Origin: a virus
IMG/VR virus record: IMGVR_UViG_3300046411_000147
Coordinates: 1 to 33,318 of that record
Length of the DNA stretch: 33,318 bases
Reading direction: 5' to 3' (one strand)
This document shows, one piece after another, positions 23,351-31,315 of the stretch (position 1 is the stretch's first letter; each line of letters starts with the position of its first letter). Position numbers and translations under genes: made by a program. The notes beneath the pieces are model-generated. The model did no database searches, was not told where the DNA came from, and worked only from the letters and a program-made list of their open reading frames with translations.

Positions 23351-25198
23351 TTAGTTTAATACGTTTGTATCTACTTCTACTACTTCTACAAGTGATTTAC
23401 CTATGTCATGATTAAGCACATCTTGTCTTAAAGGCGTAACAAATGATTGATTATCTGGCACTACAGAAACTTTTATAAATGAATCACCACTAGGTATTGC
23501 ATCTATTTGCAAACCTACGATTGAGACAATATCTTCTGCATAAGAACCAACATTATCTACTTCAACTTCTGTATTTACTGTGTCAAATACCTCAAGTATA
23601 TTTGAACTTAATCGATTTCTAATAATACATGTCTTACCATTAAAAGTAAAAGGTGTTGAAGTTACTCTAAAGTTTTCATCATCTGCTCGTGCAATACTTT
23701 GTGGATATCTTAATGTATGGTTTTGAATTGCAGTTAATGTTGGTGTAAATCGTCTTTGCATTTTTACATCCATTCTAGATGATAGAATAGCAGGACTTAC
23801 TGCATCAATTAATGTTAATAGATTACTTCGTCTAAATGATTGTTTAAATTTACCAGTGTTATCTGCAAAGTATTGTGATACTGTACTTTGTACATTATTT
23901 TTAATTGTGTTTTCTGTAAGAGTTGTTAAGTTCGGGTTAAATTGAAAGAAAACGTTTGTTTCAATAAATGAAATAACTGGGTCAGTATATTTTATATCAA
24001 AAGATGCAACAGATAAATCTTTAAATAAACTTACAATACTGTCTTTTGTTGCTTGTTTGATTGCTTCACCTGAGACAGTATCATTTTCTATTGCACTACT
24101 AAACAGCAATGACAAAAATATTACGCCAAATTCTGGTTCAAGTGCATCTTCACCACCAAATGATGAAATATCATTTAATAATGAACCAAAGTTTCTTTGT
24201 ACTAGAGTTGCATAATCTTCTGCGGTAACTGCTCTATTTTGAGTTGCATATTGAAATGGTGCAGTCGTTCTGATAGATTCTTCTGTTTCTTTTTCAGAAC
24301 CACCGAATGAATTAGATACTGTTGATACTTGTAGTGCAAAATTCTCATTGTTTACTGTCACTTGACTTTGAGGTGTAAATACTTTGGCACCATTTGCATC
24401 TGCACCAGCAACAGATAAGTATTCAACTGTAACTTTGTTACCAGCAACAGGTGACCTACCAAGAACTGTTTTGTTACCAAAAGTAATTTCATAGTCACCT
24501 TTAGGTGTTTCTTTTAATATATAAACTGTTGAGTTAGATGTTAACGATGTTGCTTTTCTTAAATCAGTAAATGTTGTAAACGAAGAACTTGATGGAGTTT
24601 CAAAACTTCGAACAATAGCAGTATCAATATCAATAGTTTGGTCTGGAATAATATATGCGGCATTTTCTGTTTGCGCCGTGATATTAAATGTTTTTGTTGT
24701 TGATGTACCTTCAAAGATTTTTATATCCGCAACATTGTCTGCAGTTGTAAATGAGTAACTACCAGCACCGTCATCTGTTGCAACTATTTCTTCTTGAGTT
24801 TGAAAAACATATGTTGTACCATCTACTACTGCATTAAATTTCACACCACTCGCCAATGAAACTGTAGTTGGTCTGTTTGTCAAACTTTCTAAATTTAAAG
24901 ATAAATTAACAATACCTTGTGATGCATTCATTGAATCTGGTATATAACCAATACCTTCTGCAAGTGATACAAGTGAACTACGAAGTTGAGCAGTTCCTAA
25001 ATATGATTCATTTAGTGCAAAGTTGGCAATTAGTCCATTATAGTGTGTATTGTATGCAAGAACATCTAAAACACTTGACAAACCAGATGCTTCAAAGTTA
25101 TAATCTGTAAATTCGTCTTGTTGTGAAAGAAAGACTTTTAAATTATTTTTTATTGCAGTAAAGTCTAATGCAGTTGATTTAATTGTTGTTTGTCCCAT
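23351..25198 (-). CDS. 6: Baseplate wedge protein gp6
   Basis: This 615-residue protein is a clear gp6 homologue (T4 gp6 is 660 residues). The N-terminus has the family hallmarks: DFTAIKNNLKVFLSQQDEF, then YNFEASGLSSVLDVLAYNTH and ANFALNESYLGTAQLRSSL within the first 80 residues. The middle has the Baseplate_J-like region with APFQYATQNRAVTAEDYATL around 310-330. In T4, gp6 forms the inner baseplate ring that joins the six wedges around the hub and helps trigger sheath contraction. The ATG lies 1 nt after the gp25 stop and its own stop lies 1 nt before the next gene, so translation is probably coupled through gp25-gp6-gp7-position protein. Confidence 0.94.
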   Translation of the reverse strand: MGQTTIKSTALDFTAIKNNLKVFLSQQDEFTDYNFEASGLSSVLDVLAYNTHYNGLIANFALNESYLGTAQLRSSLVSLAEGIGYIPDSMNASQGIVNLSLNLESLTNRPTTVSLASGVKFNAVVDGTTYVFQTQEEIVATDDGAGSYSFTTADNVADIKIFEGTSTTKTFNITAQTENAAYIIPDQTIDIDTAIVRSFETPSSSSFTTFTDLRKATSLTSNSTVYILKETPKGDYEITFGNKTVLGRSPVAGNKVTVEYLSVAGADANGAKVFTPQSQVTVNNENFALQVSTVSNSFGGSEKETEESIRTTAPFQYATQNRAVTAEDYATLVQRNFGSLLNDISSFGGEDALEPEFGVIFLSLLFSSAIENDTVSGEAIKQATKDSIVSLFKDLSVASFDIKYTDPVISFIETNVFFQFNPNLTTLTENTIKNNVQSTVSQYFADNTGKFKQSFRRSNLLTLIDAVSPAILSSRMDVKMQRRFTPTLTAIQNHTLRYPQSIARADDENFRVTSTPFTFNGKTCIIRNRLSSNILEVFDTVNTEVEVDNVGSYAEDIVSIVGLQIDAIPSGDSFIKVSVVPDNQSFVTPLRQDVLNHDIGKSLVEVVEVDTNVLN

Positions 25199-25199
25199 G

Positions 25200-25652
25200 T
25201 TATCTTAACCTGTTTATTGTTGTTTCGAAAACAACTGTTTCTTGTGTATTAATTACTTTAAATTCTACTGTCACACCCAATCTATTTCTATCTGGTTCTA
25301 GAGCAACTATAACATTCAAAACTTTAACTCTTGGTTCAAATCTTTCAATTGTTGCTATAATGTTATTGCGAATAATAGTAGAACCGTCTCTGTCTGCTAA
25401 TTCGAATAGTTGACCTTGTAAGTCTCCTCCAAAAGTTGCAAGAAAAGGTTTTTCTAATCTATTTGTAAGTAATAAAGTTTTGATTGCTTGTTTTACTGCG
25501 GCAGTTGATTGTTTTTTAAATATATCACCAGAAGTTGTTGTTACTTTAAAAGATAAATCAATATCTTTAAAGTCAACATTCCTACTCGTAGCAATACTAG
25601 TGGTGTTTAAATCACCCTGGTCTTCTCTAGAGTATGCTCTTCTTGTTGCCAT
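25200..25652 (-). CDS. 25: Baseplate wedge protein gp25
   Basis: This 150-residue protein belongs to the GPW/gp25 family of baseplate proteins, shared by T4, P2 and contractile injection systems. Evidence is the family-typical order: IDLSFKVTTTSGDIFKKQ, a helix with VKQAIKTLLLTNRLEKPF, the GGDLQGQLFEL segment, and the signature FEPRV at 105-109 followed by a beta strand. gp25 helps initiate sheath assembly at the baseplate. Gene 25 lies directly before gene 6 here, whereas in T4 it is elsewhere. The ATG is 5 nt after a TATAAATA box and has no Shine-Dalgarno sequence. The N-terminus has a basic RRAYSRE segment. Confidence 0.93.
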   Translation of the reverse strand: MATRRAYSREDQGDLNTTSIATSRNVDFKDIDLSFKVTTTSGDIFKKQSTAAVKQAIKTLLLTNRLEKPFLATFGGDLQGQLFELADRDGSTIIRNNIIATIERFEPRVKVLNVIVALEPDRNRLGVTVEFKVINTQETVVFETTINRLR

Positions 25653-25657
25653 ATGTC

Positions 25658-25665
25658 TATTTATA
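25658..25665 (-). promoter_or_regulatory. T4-type late-promoter box TATAAATA upstream of gp25
   Basis: An exact TATAAATA on the minus strand lies in the 38-nt gap before gp25, with a 5-nt spacer (GACAT) to the ATG. In T4 geometry (-13 to -6) the transcript would start on the A of the start codon. It probably starts the wedge operon gp25-gp6-gp7-position protein. Confidence 0.68.
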
Positions 25666-25690
25666 CTAATCTTGTTTAATTTTTAATAAC

Positions 25691-26290
25691 TTATGTTAGA
25701 AATTCTTGTTTTATTTCTACTAATTCGTCTCTAGACTGTAATGAATTGTTAAAAAACGTTTTTACATCATTTTTAAAGTTTACTTCAAACGTTTGGTCTA
25801 CTACTGGCATCAATACACCTATTGATGCAGTAAGAGTTCCATCTGGATTATAAGTATCGTAATCTAAACGTAATTCATCATAGTTTGTATAATCTTTCCA
25901 ATATTCTGCTATGTCAAATGTTTTTTCAAAATCTATTATTCCATCTTTACCAATCACTTGATAGTATACCAATTCACCTTTACTTTTTGCAAGAGTATCG
26001 TCAACAAGTGTTTCTGATGGACCTGCACGATAGATACCTTCACTTACGATTAAACGAACATCATTAAATAGTTCAGTATTACCTTGAATTACTCGCATCA
26101 TTTCTGCTTGTAAATACAATTGTCTTGCAATTTGTTTTCTTTCATCATTGCTACCGACATGATTAAATGCAGTTCTATCTCCATATGCACCAAGAAACTT
26201 AGCAATTGTTACTCCTGGTCCTAGTTTAGTTGCAGAACTAACATTGTCTACTCCGTTAGGATTAAATACTGGGTCAACTACTACTATCAT
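25691..26290 (-). CDS. Conserved-type structural protein of unknown function between spike and gp25
   Basis: This 199-residue protein is not recognised. It starts IVVVDPVFNPNG, has a helical part (ERKQIARQLYLQAEMMRVIQ at about 50-69), then an acidic region rich in Asp and Tyr (DELRLDYDTYNPDGTL) and a C-terminal EVNFKNDVKTFFNN...ELVEIKQEF. It has no signal peptide, membrane segment or catalytic motif. Its start overlaps the needle gene by 4 nt (ATGA), and it is the last gene before the gp25 late promoter, so it belongs to the hub-spike operon. Position suggests a baseplate or needle-associated virion protein. Low similarity to anything I recall. Confidence 0.6.
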   Translation of the reverse strand: MIVVVDPVFNPNGVDNVSSATKLGPGVTIAKFLGAYGDRTAFNHVGSNDERKQIARQLYLQAEMMRVIQGNTELFNDVRLIVSEGIYRAGPSETLVDDTLAKSKGELVYYQVIGKDGIIDFEKTFDIAEYWKDYTNYDELRLDYDTYNPDGTLTASIGVLMPVVDQTFEVNFKNDVKTFFNNSLQSRDELVEIKQEFLT

Positions 26291-27780
26291 TTTGGTGTAA
26301 ACCTCTTACCTCTATTCTCTATTGCATTACCAATTGGTGTATAACCAAATCTAGAAGTTGGTTCTTTACCAACAGTTCTACCTATTTTATCTGGTGTTGT
26401 TCTATATGCAGTATCACTTACTCGTCCTTCTGCGATTAATTGTCCAAGTAAGTTTTCTCTAGTACCTCTTCTAGTTAATCTTTCTCTAAGAGTGCCTCTC
26501 AATCTTGAACGTATTTCTTGTGTTGTTGGGTGTTTATCAAAAATACCTTTATAGTCATCTGATAAGTCTAATCTGTTTTTTAGTTTATCACCTTCATCGA
26601 TTACTACGTCACGTATTGCAAAATCACCCATACTACCGTATGCGGCAACAATACTTGGAATTGGTGGTGGTCCAATTGGTGTTTTGATTTCTTGATTCAG
26701 AACAATTTCTGGTGCACCACCAGGTGGGACACTACCTCCACTACTTGTTACATTTTCTGCATAGTTTTGCGATTCTGTTACACCAGAAGTTTCTGCAAAC
26801 TTAGATTTTTCTGCCGTCCATGCAGTTCTTGAGAACATCGCCTCAGTTGCTTGACCATGAAACGAACCATAGAATGCGGCACCACTAGTAAATGGTGCTG
26901 GACCTTCATTACCCTGAAATACTTGACCTGTAAAGTCAACTTGTTTACCACCAATAGAACCTTTCATACCAAAGATTGATACTTGTTTAACACCTGTCGC
27001 ATTAAAGACTTCACTTGTCATTGCTAGTGAAGATTTTGCAGATACAAACATATCTTGTTCTGTTGCGATTTCAATGTCACCCTGTACCCAATTGTTTTGA
27101 TTACCCTTGACATATTGATGATTATCTGCTAACATAATGTCAGTATGATTACCAATAGTCTTAGTGGATTTAGTACCTTTTGTGACATACTCTGAGTTTT
27201 TTGTAACAAAAGTACGATGATTCTCCGAAATACCTTCAATCATATTACCAGCAACTTGTACATTATAATTACCACCAACATCAACGTTATAGTCACCTGT
27301 GACTACTAAATTAAGATTACCTTTGTAGACTAGATTACCAGCACCTTCGACTATAGTTGTTTGGTCACCACCTGTGACTTCGATTCTGTTATTTGTTGAA
27401 GAAACGACAACACTCCCGTCTGCTCTCATTTCCACACCAGCGCCAGTTCGATGTTTAATTAAAATTCTTTCACCACCTGGTGTGTCATCGTATTCAACAA
27501 CATGACCAGATGTAGTCTCGTCTACTTGATTAAAAGGAAACTCTGAAGGTCTTTGGTCTGCAATGTTAAGTGATACACCAATATCTCCACCACTCGTATA
27601 GAGATTATTGATTTTAATTCCTCTTGCCGCATGATTTATTGATGACCCAAAATTGTATTCTCTTTTTGGAAACTCACCAGTTGGGTCTTGAAAACCTTTC
27701 TGTGGTACTCCAAGACTTTCTTCTAAACCAGTGCCTAGTTTTTGAGTTCTTAATTTAAAATTATCTTTTTTAGTTGTCAT
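26287..27780 (-). CDS. gp5-like beta-helical spike (needle) protein without lysozyme domain
   Basis: This 497-residue protein corresponds to the C-terminal part of T4 gp5, the membrane-piercing needle. Residues 30-40 read FQDPTGEFPKR, matching the FSDPTGQYPRR linker that follows the OB fold in T4 gp5. Residues about 105-260 have the short regular strands of the triple beta-helix, with repeating units such as NLNLVVTGDYNVDVGGNYNV. The last 200 residues are less regular: a Pro-rich segment (GPPPIPSIV) at about 368-376 and a basic region with RSRLRGTLRERLTRRGTREN. No lysozyme motif is present. It lies between the PP-loop gene and a 199-residue unknown, in the hub operon. It probably assembles on the OB-fold protein. 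Confidence 0.78.
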   Translation of the reverse strand: MTTKKDNFKLRTQKLGTGLEESLGVPQKGFQDPTGEFPKREYNFGSSINHAARGIKINNLYTSGGDIGVSLNIADQRPSEFPFNQVDETTSGHVVEYDDTPGGERILIKHRTGAGVEMRADGSVVVSSTNNRIEVTGGDQTTIVEGAGNLVYKGNLNLVVTGDYNVDVGGNYNVQVAGNMIEGISENHRTFVTKNSEYVTKGTKSTKTIGNHTDIMLADNHQYVKGNQNNWVQGDIEIATEQDMFVSAKSSLAMTSEVFNATGVKQVSIFGMKGSIGGKQVDFTGQVFQGNEGPAPFTSGAAFYGSFHGQATEAMFSRTAWTAEKSKFAETSGVTESQNYAENVTSSGGSVPPGGAPEIVLNQEIKTPIGPPPIPSIVAAYGSMGDFAIRDVVIDEGDKLKNRLDLSDDYKGIFDKHPTTQEIRSRLRGTLRERLTRRGTRENLLGQLIAEGRVSDTAYRTTPDKIGRTVGKEPTSRFGYTPIGNAIENRGKRFTPK

Positions 27781-27784
27781 TTAA

Positions 27785-28489
27785 TTACCCTATTGCATCG
27801 TATTGACCAAATGCCCAATATTTTTCTTCACACCAGTAACATATCTTGCATGGTTTCTCATGATAGTCAGTAACTTCTGCACTTCCTAAACATGACCTAG
27901 TCAATGGAAACAATGTCTCTAGCAAAAATTCATCCTCATATAATTGAGCAGTAAATCTTTTATCAACATCTTTGAATGGTGAATACTCTGGTATGTCTTG
28001 TATTCCAATTCGTTCTAAGTCTTGAGTATCATAGTTTCTTGGTGCTTCTCGTGTTCCAACAAACTTTGCTAACTCTTTGTTTATAGTGATTGCTTCTTCT
28101 GGTGCTGGTAAATTTACACCATTTGTAAAGAAAACAATGTCATATTGTCTTGTTAATTTAAGTGCCCATTTATCAAATACTTTTCTATATGGTGGTGATA
28201 TTTCATCATACTGGTGTTTTTCAAACTTAACTTTTGGAAACGTTTTTGCAACTTCGTGAATAATGTTTTGAGCAACAATAAATCTATCTGGTTTATCATT
28301 AAAAGTGTATGGTACAATACTAAAGTTTAAATTTCTTTCTGATATTTCTTTTGCAAGTAAATGTAACAATAATGCCGTGTCAGCACCACCTGATAGTTTT
28401 ACACCAATAGTGCCTTTATCACTTTTTAATGATTGTAAAAATTGTTCTGATAACAAGTCTACTGTGCCATATTCATTTGCATAAATCAT
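27785..28489 (-). CDS. PP-loop ATP-pyrophosphatase, distantly QueC-like
   Basis: This 234-residue protein has the N-type ATP-pyrophosphatase signature: KLSGGADTALLLHLLAK at 31-47, an SGGxD(S/T) PP-loop that binds the pyrophosphate of ATP. The C-terminal Cys200, Cys214, Cys217 and Cys220 (RSC...KPCKICYWC) have the spacing of the structural zinc site of QueC/ExsB 7-cyano-7-deazaguanine synthases. Length is also close to QueC. However, other QueC hallmarks I would expect (the segment after the first strand and the PGRN and YPDCR motifs) are absent, and FFTNGVNLPAPEEAI replaces them. It is therefore a PP-loop enzyme of uncertain substrate; deazaguanine, tRNA or peptide adenylation are all open. 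It overlaps the amidase gene by 4 nt and is only 4 nt from the needle gene. Confidence 0.78.
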   Translation of the reverse strand: MIYANEYGTVDLLSEQFLQSLKSDKGTIGVKLSGGADTALLLHLLAKEISERNLNFSIVPYTFNDKPDRFIVAQNIIHEVAKTFPKVKFEKHQYDEISPPYRKVFDKWALKLTRQYDIVFFTNGVNLPAPEEAITINKELAKFVGTREAPRNYDTQDLERIGIQDIPEYSPFKDVDKRFTAQLYEDEFLLETLFPLTRSCLGSAEVTDYHEKPCKICYWCEEKYWAFGQYDAIG

Positions 28490-30438
28490 TTTGGTACCTG
28501 TAATATTTTTAATACTATATTAAGAAGGTCTTTTGTTGGGTCAACTGGTCCTTCGTTTAGTGGGTCTCCTATACCATTTAATTGTTTTCTAAATACTGTC
28601 TCGACATATTCTTGCACGTCAAAGTAAGGGTCTGTTTCTTCTGCATCTAAGTCGTTGTGCCCGAAAACATTACCACCTGGATATTTAATGTAAAATGCTT
28701 CTAAAAATCTTTCAAGTGTTGTATACTGTTCTCTTGTAAATGAAGATGATGACCTATTACCAAGTGCATCTACATCACCAGTAGCAACATTTATACCACC
28801 AACAAGTACAATACCAAGAGAATGATTATTATGACCATTTGCAGACGTATGGTCACCAACTCTATCTGGTGGTCTACCTCTTTGCAATCTTCCGTCTCTT
28901 CGTATAACATAATGATAACCAATACCATCATGTCCTAATTTTGATTGTATATTATTTATTTCTATTGCGCCTATGTCTTTATCAGTTGCAGTTTCAGTCG
29001 CATGAATTACCACTTCTGATAGTGGTCTTGTAATTGCGTGTATTTCTGAATTTAATTCTTCAACAGAAGATACGAAAGTAAACACTTCATCTCCACTGTT
29101 TCTACCTGACCACTTTGTAATCTCTTCACCAATGGGTTTTGGTAATGAATAAAATTGTTCATCTAGTATCATTTGACCAGCAATTGTTGTGTTTAATGAT
29201 TTTATTTCTTTATCTGCTCTATCAATTGTGTTTGTTGTATTTTCTATTTCATCTTTTGATATACCTGATTTTTCTGCTTCGTCTTTTACTTTGTTTTTAA
29301 AGTCTAAAGGACTTGTAAAAGATTTTACTTTGTCTACAATACCTTTCATAAAACCACCAATATCTGCATTTCCAAGTATTGACTTAATTGCATTTGCATC
29401 ACCTTCTGGTGTTTTCTTTGCTACGTCTTCTGTAATATCTTTTAATACTGCACTTTCTACTGCACCACCAGTAATACCTTTTACTTTATTTTCTGTGTTT
29501 AATGTTATTTTTTCTGTAATGTTTTGTAATACACCATCTAAACCTGTGGCAATTGTTGCTATTACAGTTGCTATGGCATCTGTTGCTTTATCAACAAGTT
29601 CACCTATATCTCCTGCTAAGTCTTTAATTTTACCAACAAAACCTGCAACACTAGGAAAAGATGCAAGTTTAAGTTTAGTAACTTTTGCCTTTGCTTGAAG
29701 TGCCTCTACACCTGTTTGATTTTGAACGTTACCCAAAACGTCTTCTGGATTAGTTGTAGTTTTTAAATCAGGTATGCCAGATATTAATTTAGTTACTGCC
29801 TCTACCGCAGTACCAGCATCAAGATTTTGAGTAACACTTGCTATTTCACTTAGTTCTTGAGAAGATGCAATACCACTGGCAGCATCTGCAATTGATGATG
29901 CTTTAGCACTTGCTTTTGCAACTGCACCATCAATACCTTCTGCTATACTTGTTGGACTACCACCACCTGCAATATTTAAATTAAGTTTAGGTAGAGATAA
30001 TTTTAAAGCAGGAGCACCTGTTATGTCACCTAATATTGTAGAAATAGGTTGAGCAGTTGTTCCACCAGTTTTCGTTGCACTAACATTAAACGATGAATTA
30101 AAACCAGAATCAGAACCACCAAAATTAGTTGTCAAACTACCAGCAGAATATGGCAATGTGATTGTTCCAGGGTCATTAATGCCAGTAATACTAGGTAAGT
30201 TTTCAGTAATAAGAGCAACGCCTTCACCTTGTATGACATCACCTTTTGCATTTTGTACTATATCTAAAGGTTTTATACCACCAATTTCTGTTAAATCTCT
30301 ACCAATAGTTGTATCTAATTTAGCACGAAGTTGGTCACTTGCTTTTGGCAAGTTTACTTTAATGTACTCTTGCTCTATATCTTCTCTTTTTAATCTTTTT
30401 AATTGAGAATTAATTCGTGATTTAATTTCTCTACCCAC
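28486..30438 (-). CDS. Baseplate-hub-associated N-acetylmuramoyl-L-alanine amidase
   Basis: This protein of about 650 residues ends in an Amidase_2 (AmpD/T7 lysozyme-like) domain at about 473-620. His480 (VIHATE), His595 (GHND) and Asp604 (ETDPYFD) match the zinc ligands of AmpD, and GIGYHYVIRRDGRLQRGRP is a textbook family motif. The AmpD lysine two residues before the Asp ligand is Glu602 here, which could alter catalysis. Residues 1-470 are not recognised; they include Gly/Ser-rich stretches and Ala/Ile-rich helices (about 265-310). The first possible starts are TTG at 30441 and GTG at 30438; the GTG sits 7 nt from AAGGAG and is preferred. No signal peptide: the enzyme probably travels in the baseplate and cuts peptidoglycan on infection. 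It overlaps the OB-fold gene and the PP-loop gene. Confidence 0.82.
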   Translation of the reverse strand: MGREIKSRINSQLKRLKREDIEQEYIKVNLPKASDQLRAKLDTTIGRDLTEIGGIKPLDIVQNAKGDVIQGEGVALITENLPSITGINDPGTITLPYSAGSLTTNFGGSDSGFNSSFNVSATKTGGTTAQPISTILGDITGAPALKLSLPKLNLNIAGGGSPTSIAEGIDGAVAKASAKASSIADAASGIASSQELSEIASVTQNLDAGTAVEAVTKLISGIPDLKTTTNPEDVLGNVQNQTGVEALQAKAKVTKLKLASFPSVAGFVGKIKDLAGDIGELVDKATDAIATVIATIATGLDGVLQNITEKITLNTENKVKGITGGAVESAVLKDITEDVAKKTPEGDANAIKSILGNADIGGFMKGIVDKVKSFTSPLDFKNKVKDEAEKSGISKDEIENTTNTIDRADKEIKSLNTTIAGQMILDEQFYSLPKPIGEEITKWSGRNSGDEVFTFVSSVEELNSEIHAITRPLSEVVIHATETATDKDIGAIEINNIQSKLGHDGIGYHYVIRRDGRLQRGRPPDRVGDHTSANGHNNHSLGIVLVGGINVATGDVDALGNRSSSSFTREQYTTLERFLEAFYIKYPGGNVFGHNDLDAEETDPYFDVQEYVETVFRKQLNGIGDPLNEGPVDPTKDLLNIVLKILQVPK

Positions 30439-31315
30439 CAATACTCTCCTTGATTTCTAGTGCCTTTGCTTCTACTTCATCTTTAAAACCAGATGCATTG
30501 TTTTCTAAATAGTATTTAGTCACAATTTCTGGTAAAGAATTTTTACCTTCTAAACTGTCAGTTTGTAATATTTTTATATTAGCATTTTGTTTTTCACCTC
30601 TTAGTTCAAAAACAACAAACTCTAATTGTGTTGTAAACTTTTTAAATGCCGAACTAAATGCAATTAAGTTTGAAAATCTTTGTTTAGAAAAATCTGCAAG
30701 TCCAGTTTTACCAGTGACCATTCTAGATGAAATAAATAAACCAGAAGTAATTGCAATTGCTTGATTTTCTGTATAACCTAAATTTAATAAAAATTGTACT
30801 GAGTGTTTTACTCTTTTATCTCTGGTTGTTTTAGAAAACTTTCGTGGATTACTTTGTGTATTATCATTTTCTATGCCTTTATCTATTGGTGTAACTATGT
30901 TTGACAGTATCGAAAACAAACCTTCTGGTTTACTGTCATCACCAATGTCTTCTAATCTTTGATTGTTTTGAGTTAATGTCGCAAACTCTAAATGTGGCAA
31001 AGAACCTAAAACAATTGGAGTTTGTGAGTGATTACCATCCATAAAAAAACCAAAGACTAATGAATTTGGTTGCAACTTTGGTGATTTACCTATACCAGAA
31101 ATACCACCTTCTGTTGTTGGAAGAACACATTGCGCCCAGGGTAAGTCTTGTTGTGGCAATTCGTATATTTCGTCTGAGTGTAAACCATGAATTCTTATCT
31201 TTACACGACCTTCAAATCCAAATGGTGGTGATGCATCAATAACTGTCGCAATAAACCAACGAACATTATCTCCATAATATTCATAAGGCACTGGATTTAA
31301 AAATTTCTCGTTCAT
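30431..31315 (-). CDS. 5: gp5-like OB-fold hub protein with degenerate lysozyme-like domain
   Basis: Residues 17-108 match the N-terminal OB fold of T4 gp5: NVRWFIATVID, GRVKIRIHGLHSDE, DLPWAQCVLPTTEGGISGIG, then FGFFMDGNHSQTPIVLGSLP. Residues about 165-282 resemble the tail lysozyme domain PF18013: LLNLGYTENQAIAITSGL, GLADFSKQRF and QLEFVVFELRGE align with the family's GNLxxES, GIAQW and Q-L-F-ELxxE positions. But the catalytic Glu is Ser196, and GIAQW reads GLADF, so the domain looks inactive and structural. In T4, gp5 sits on the hub trimer (gp27) and carries the needle. Here the gene follows the gp27-like gene with an ATGA overlap. The TAG stop lies inside the start of the amidase gene. 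Confidence 0.78.
   Translation of the reverse strand: MNEKFLNPVPYEYYGDNVRWFIATVIDASPPFGFEGRVKIRIHGLHSDEIYELPQQDLPWAQCVLPTTEGGISGIGKSPKLQPNSLVFGFFMDGNHSQTPIVLGSLPHLEFATLTQNNQRLEDIGDDSKPEGLFSILSNIVTPIDKGIENDNTQSNPRKFSKTTRDKRVKHSVQFLLNLGYTENQAIAITSGLFISSRMVTGKTGLADFSKQRFSNLIAFSSAFKKFTTQLEFVVFELRGEKQNANIKILQTDSLEGKNSLPEIVTKYYLENNASGFKDEVEAKALEIKESIGG
30446..30451 (-). promoter_or_regulatory. Shine-Dalgarno AAGGAG that selects a non-ATG start
   Basis: AAGGAG on the minus strand lies within the end of the OB-fold gene, 7 nt before GTG (30438) and 4 nt before TTG (30441). There is no ATG in this frame before about residue 364, so the amidase must start at one of these; spacing favours GTG. Confidence 0.7.

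Noticed and set aside
29189-29698. 169-codon plus-strand open frame with hydrophobic, membrane-like stretches
   Set aside because: Antisense of the Ala/Ile/Asp-rich region of the amidase gene. The apparent membrane segments arise from complementing that composition.
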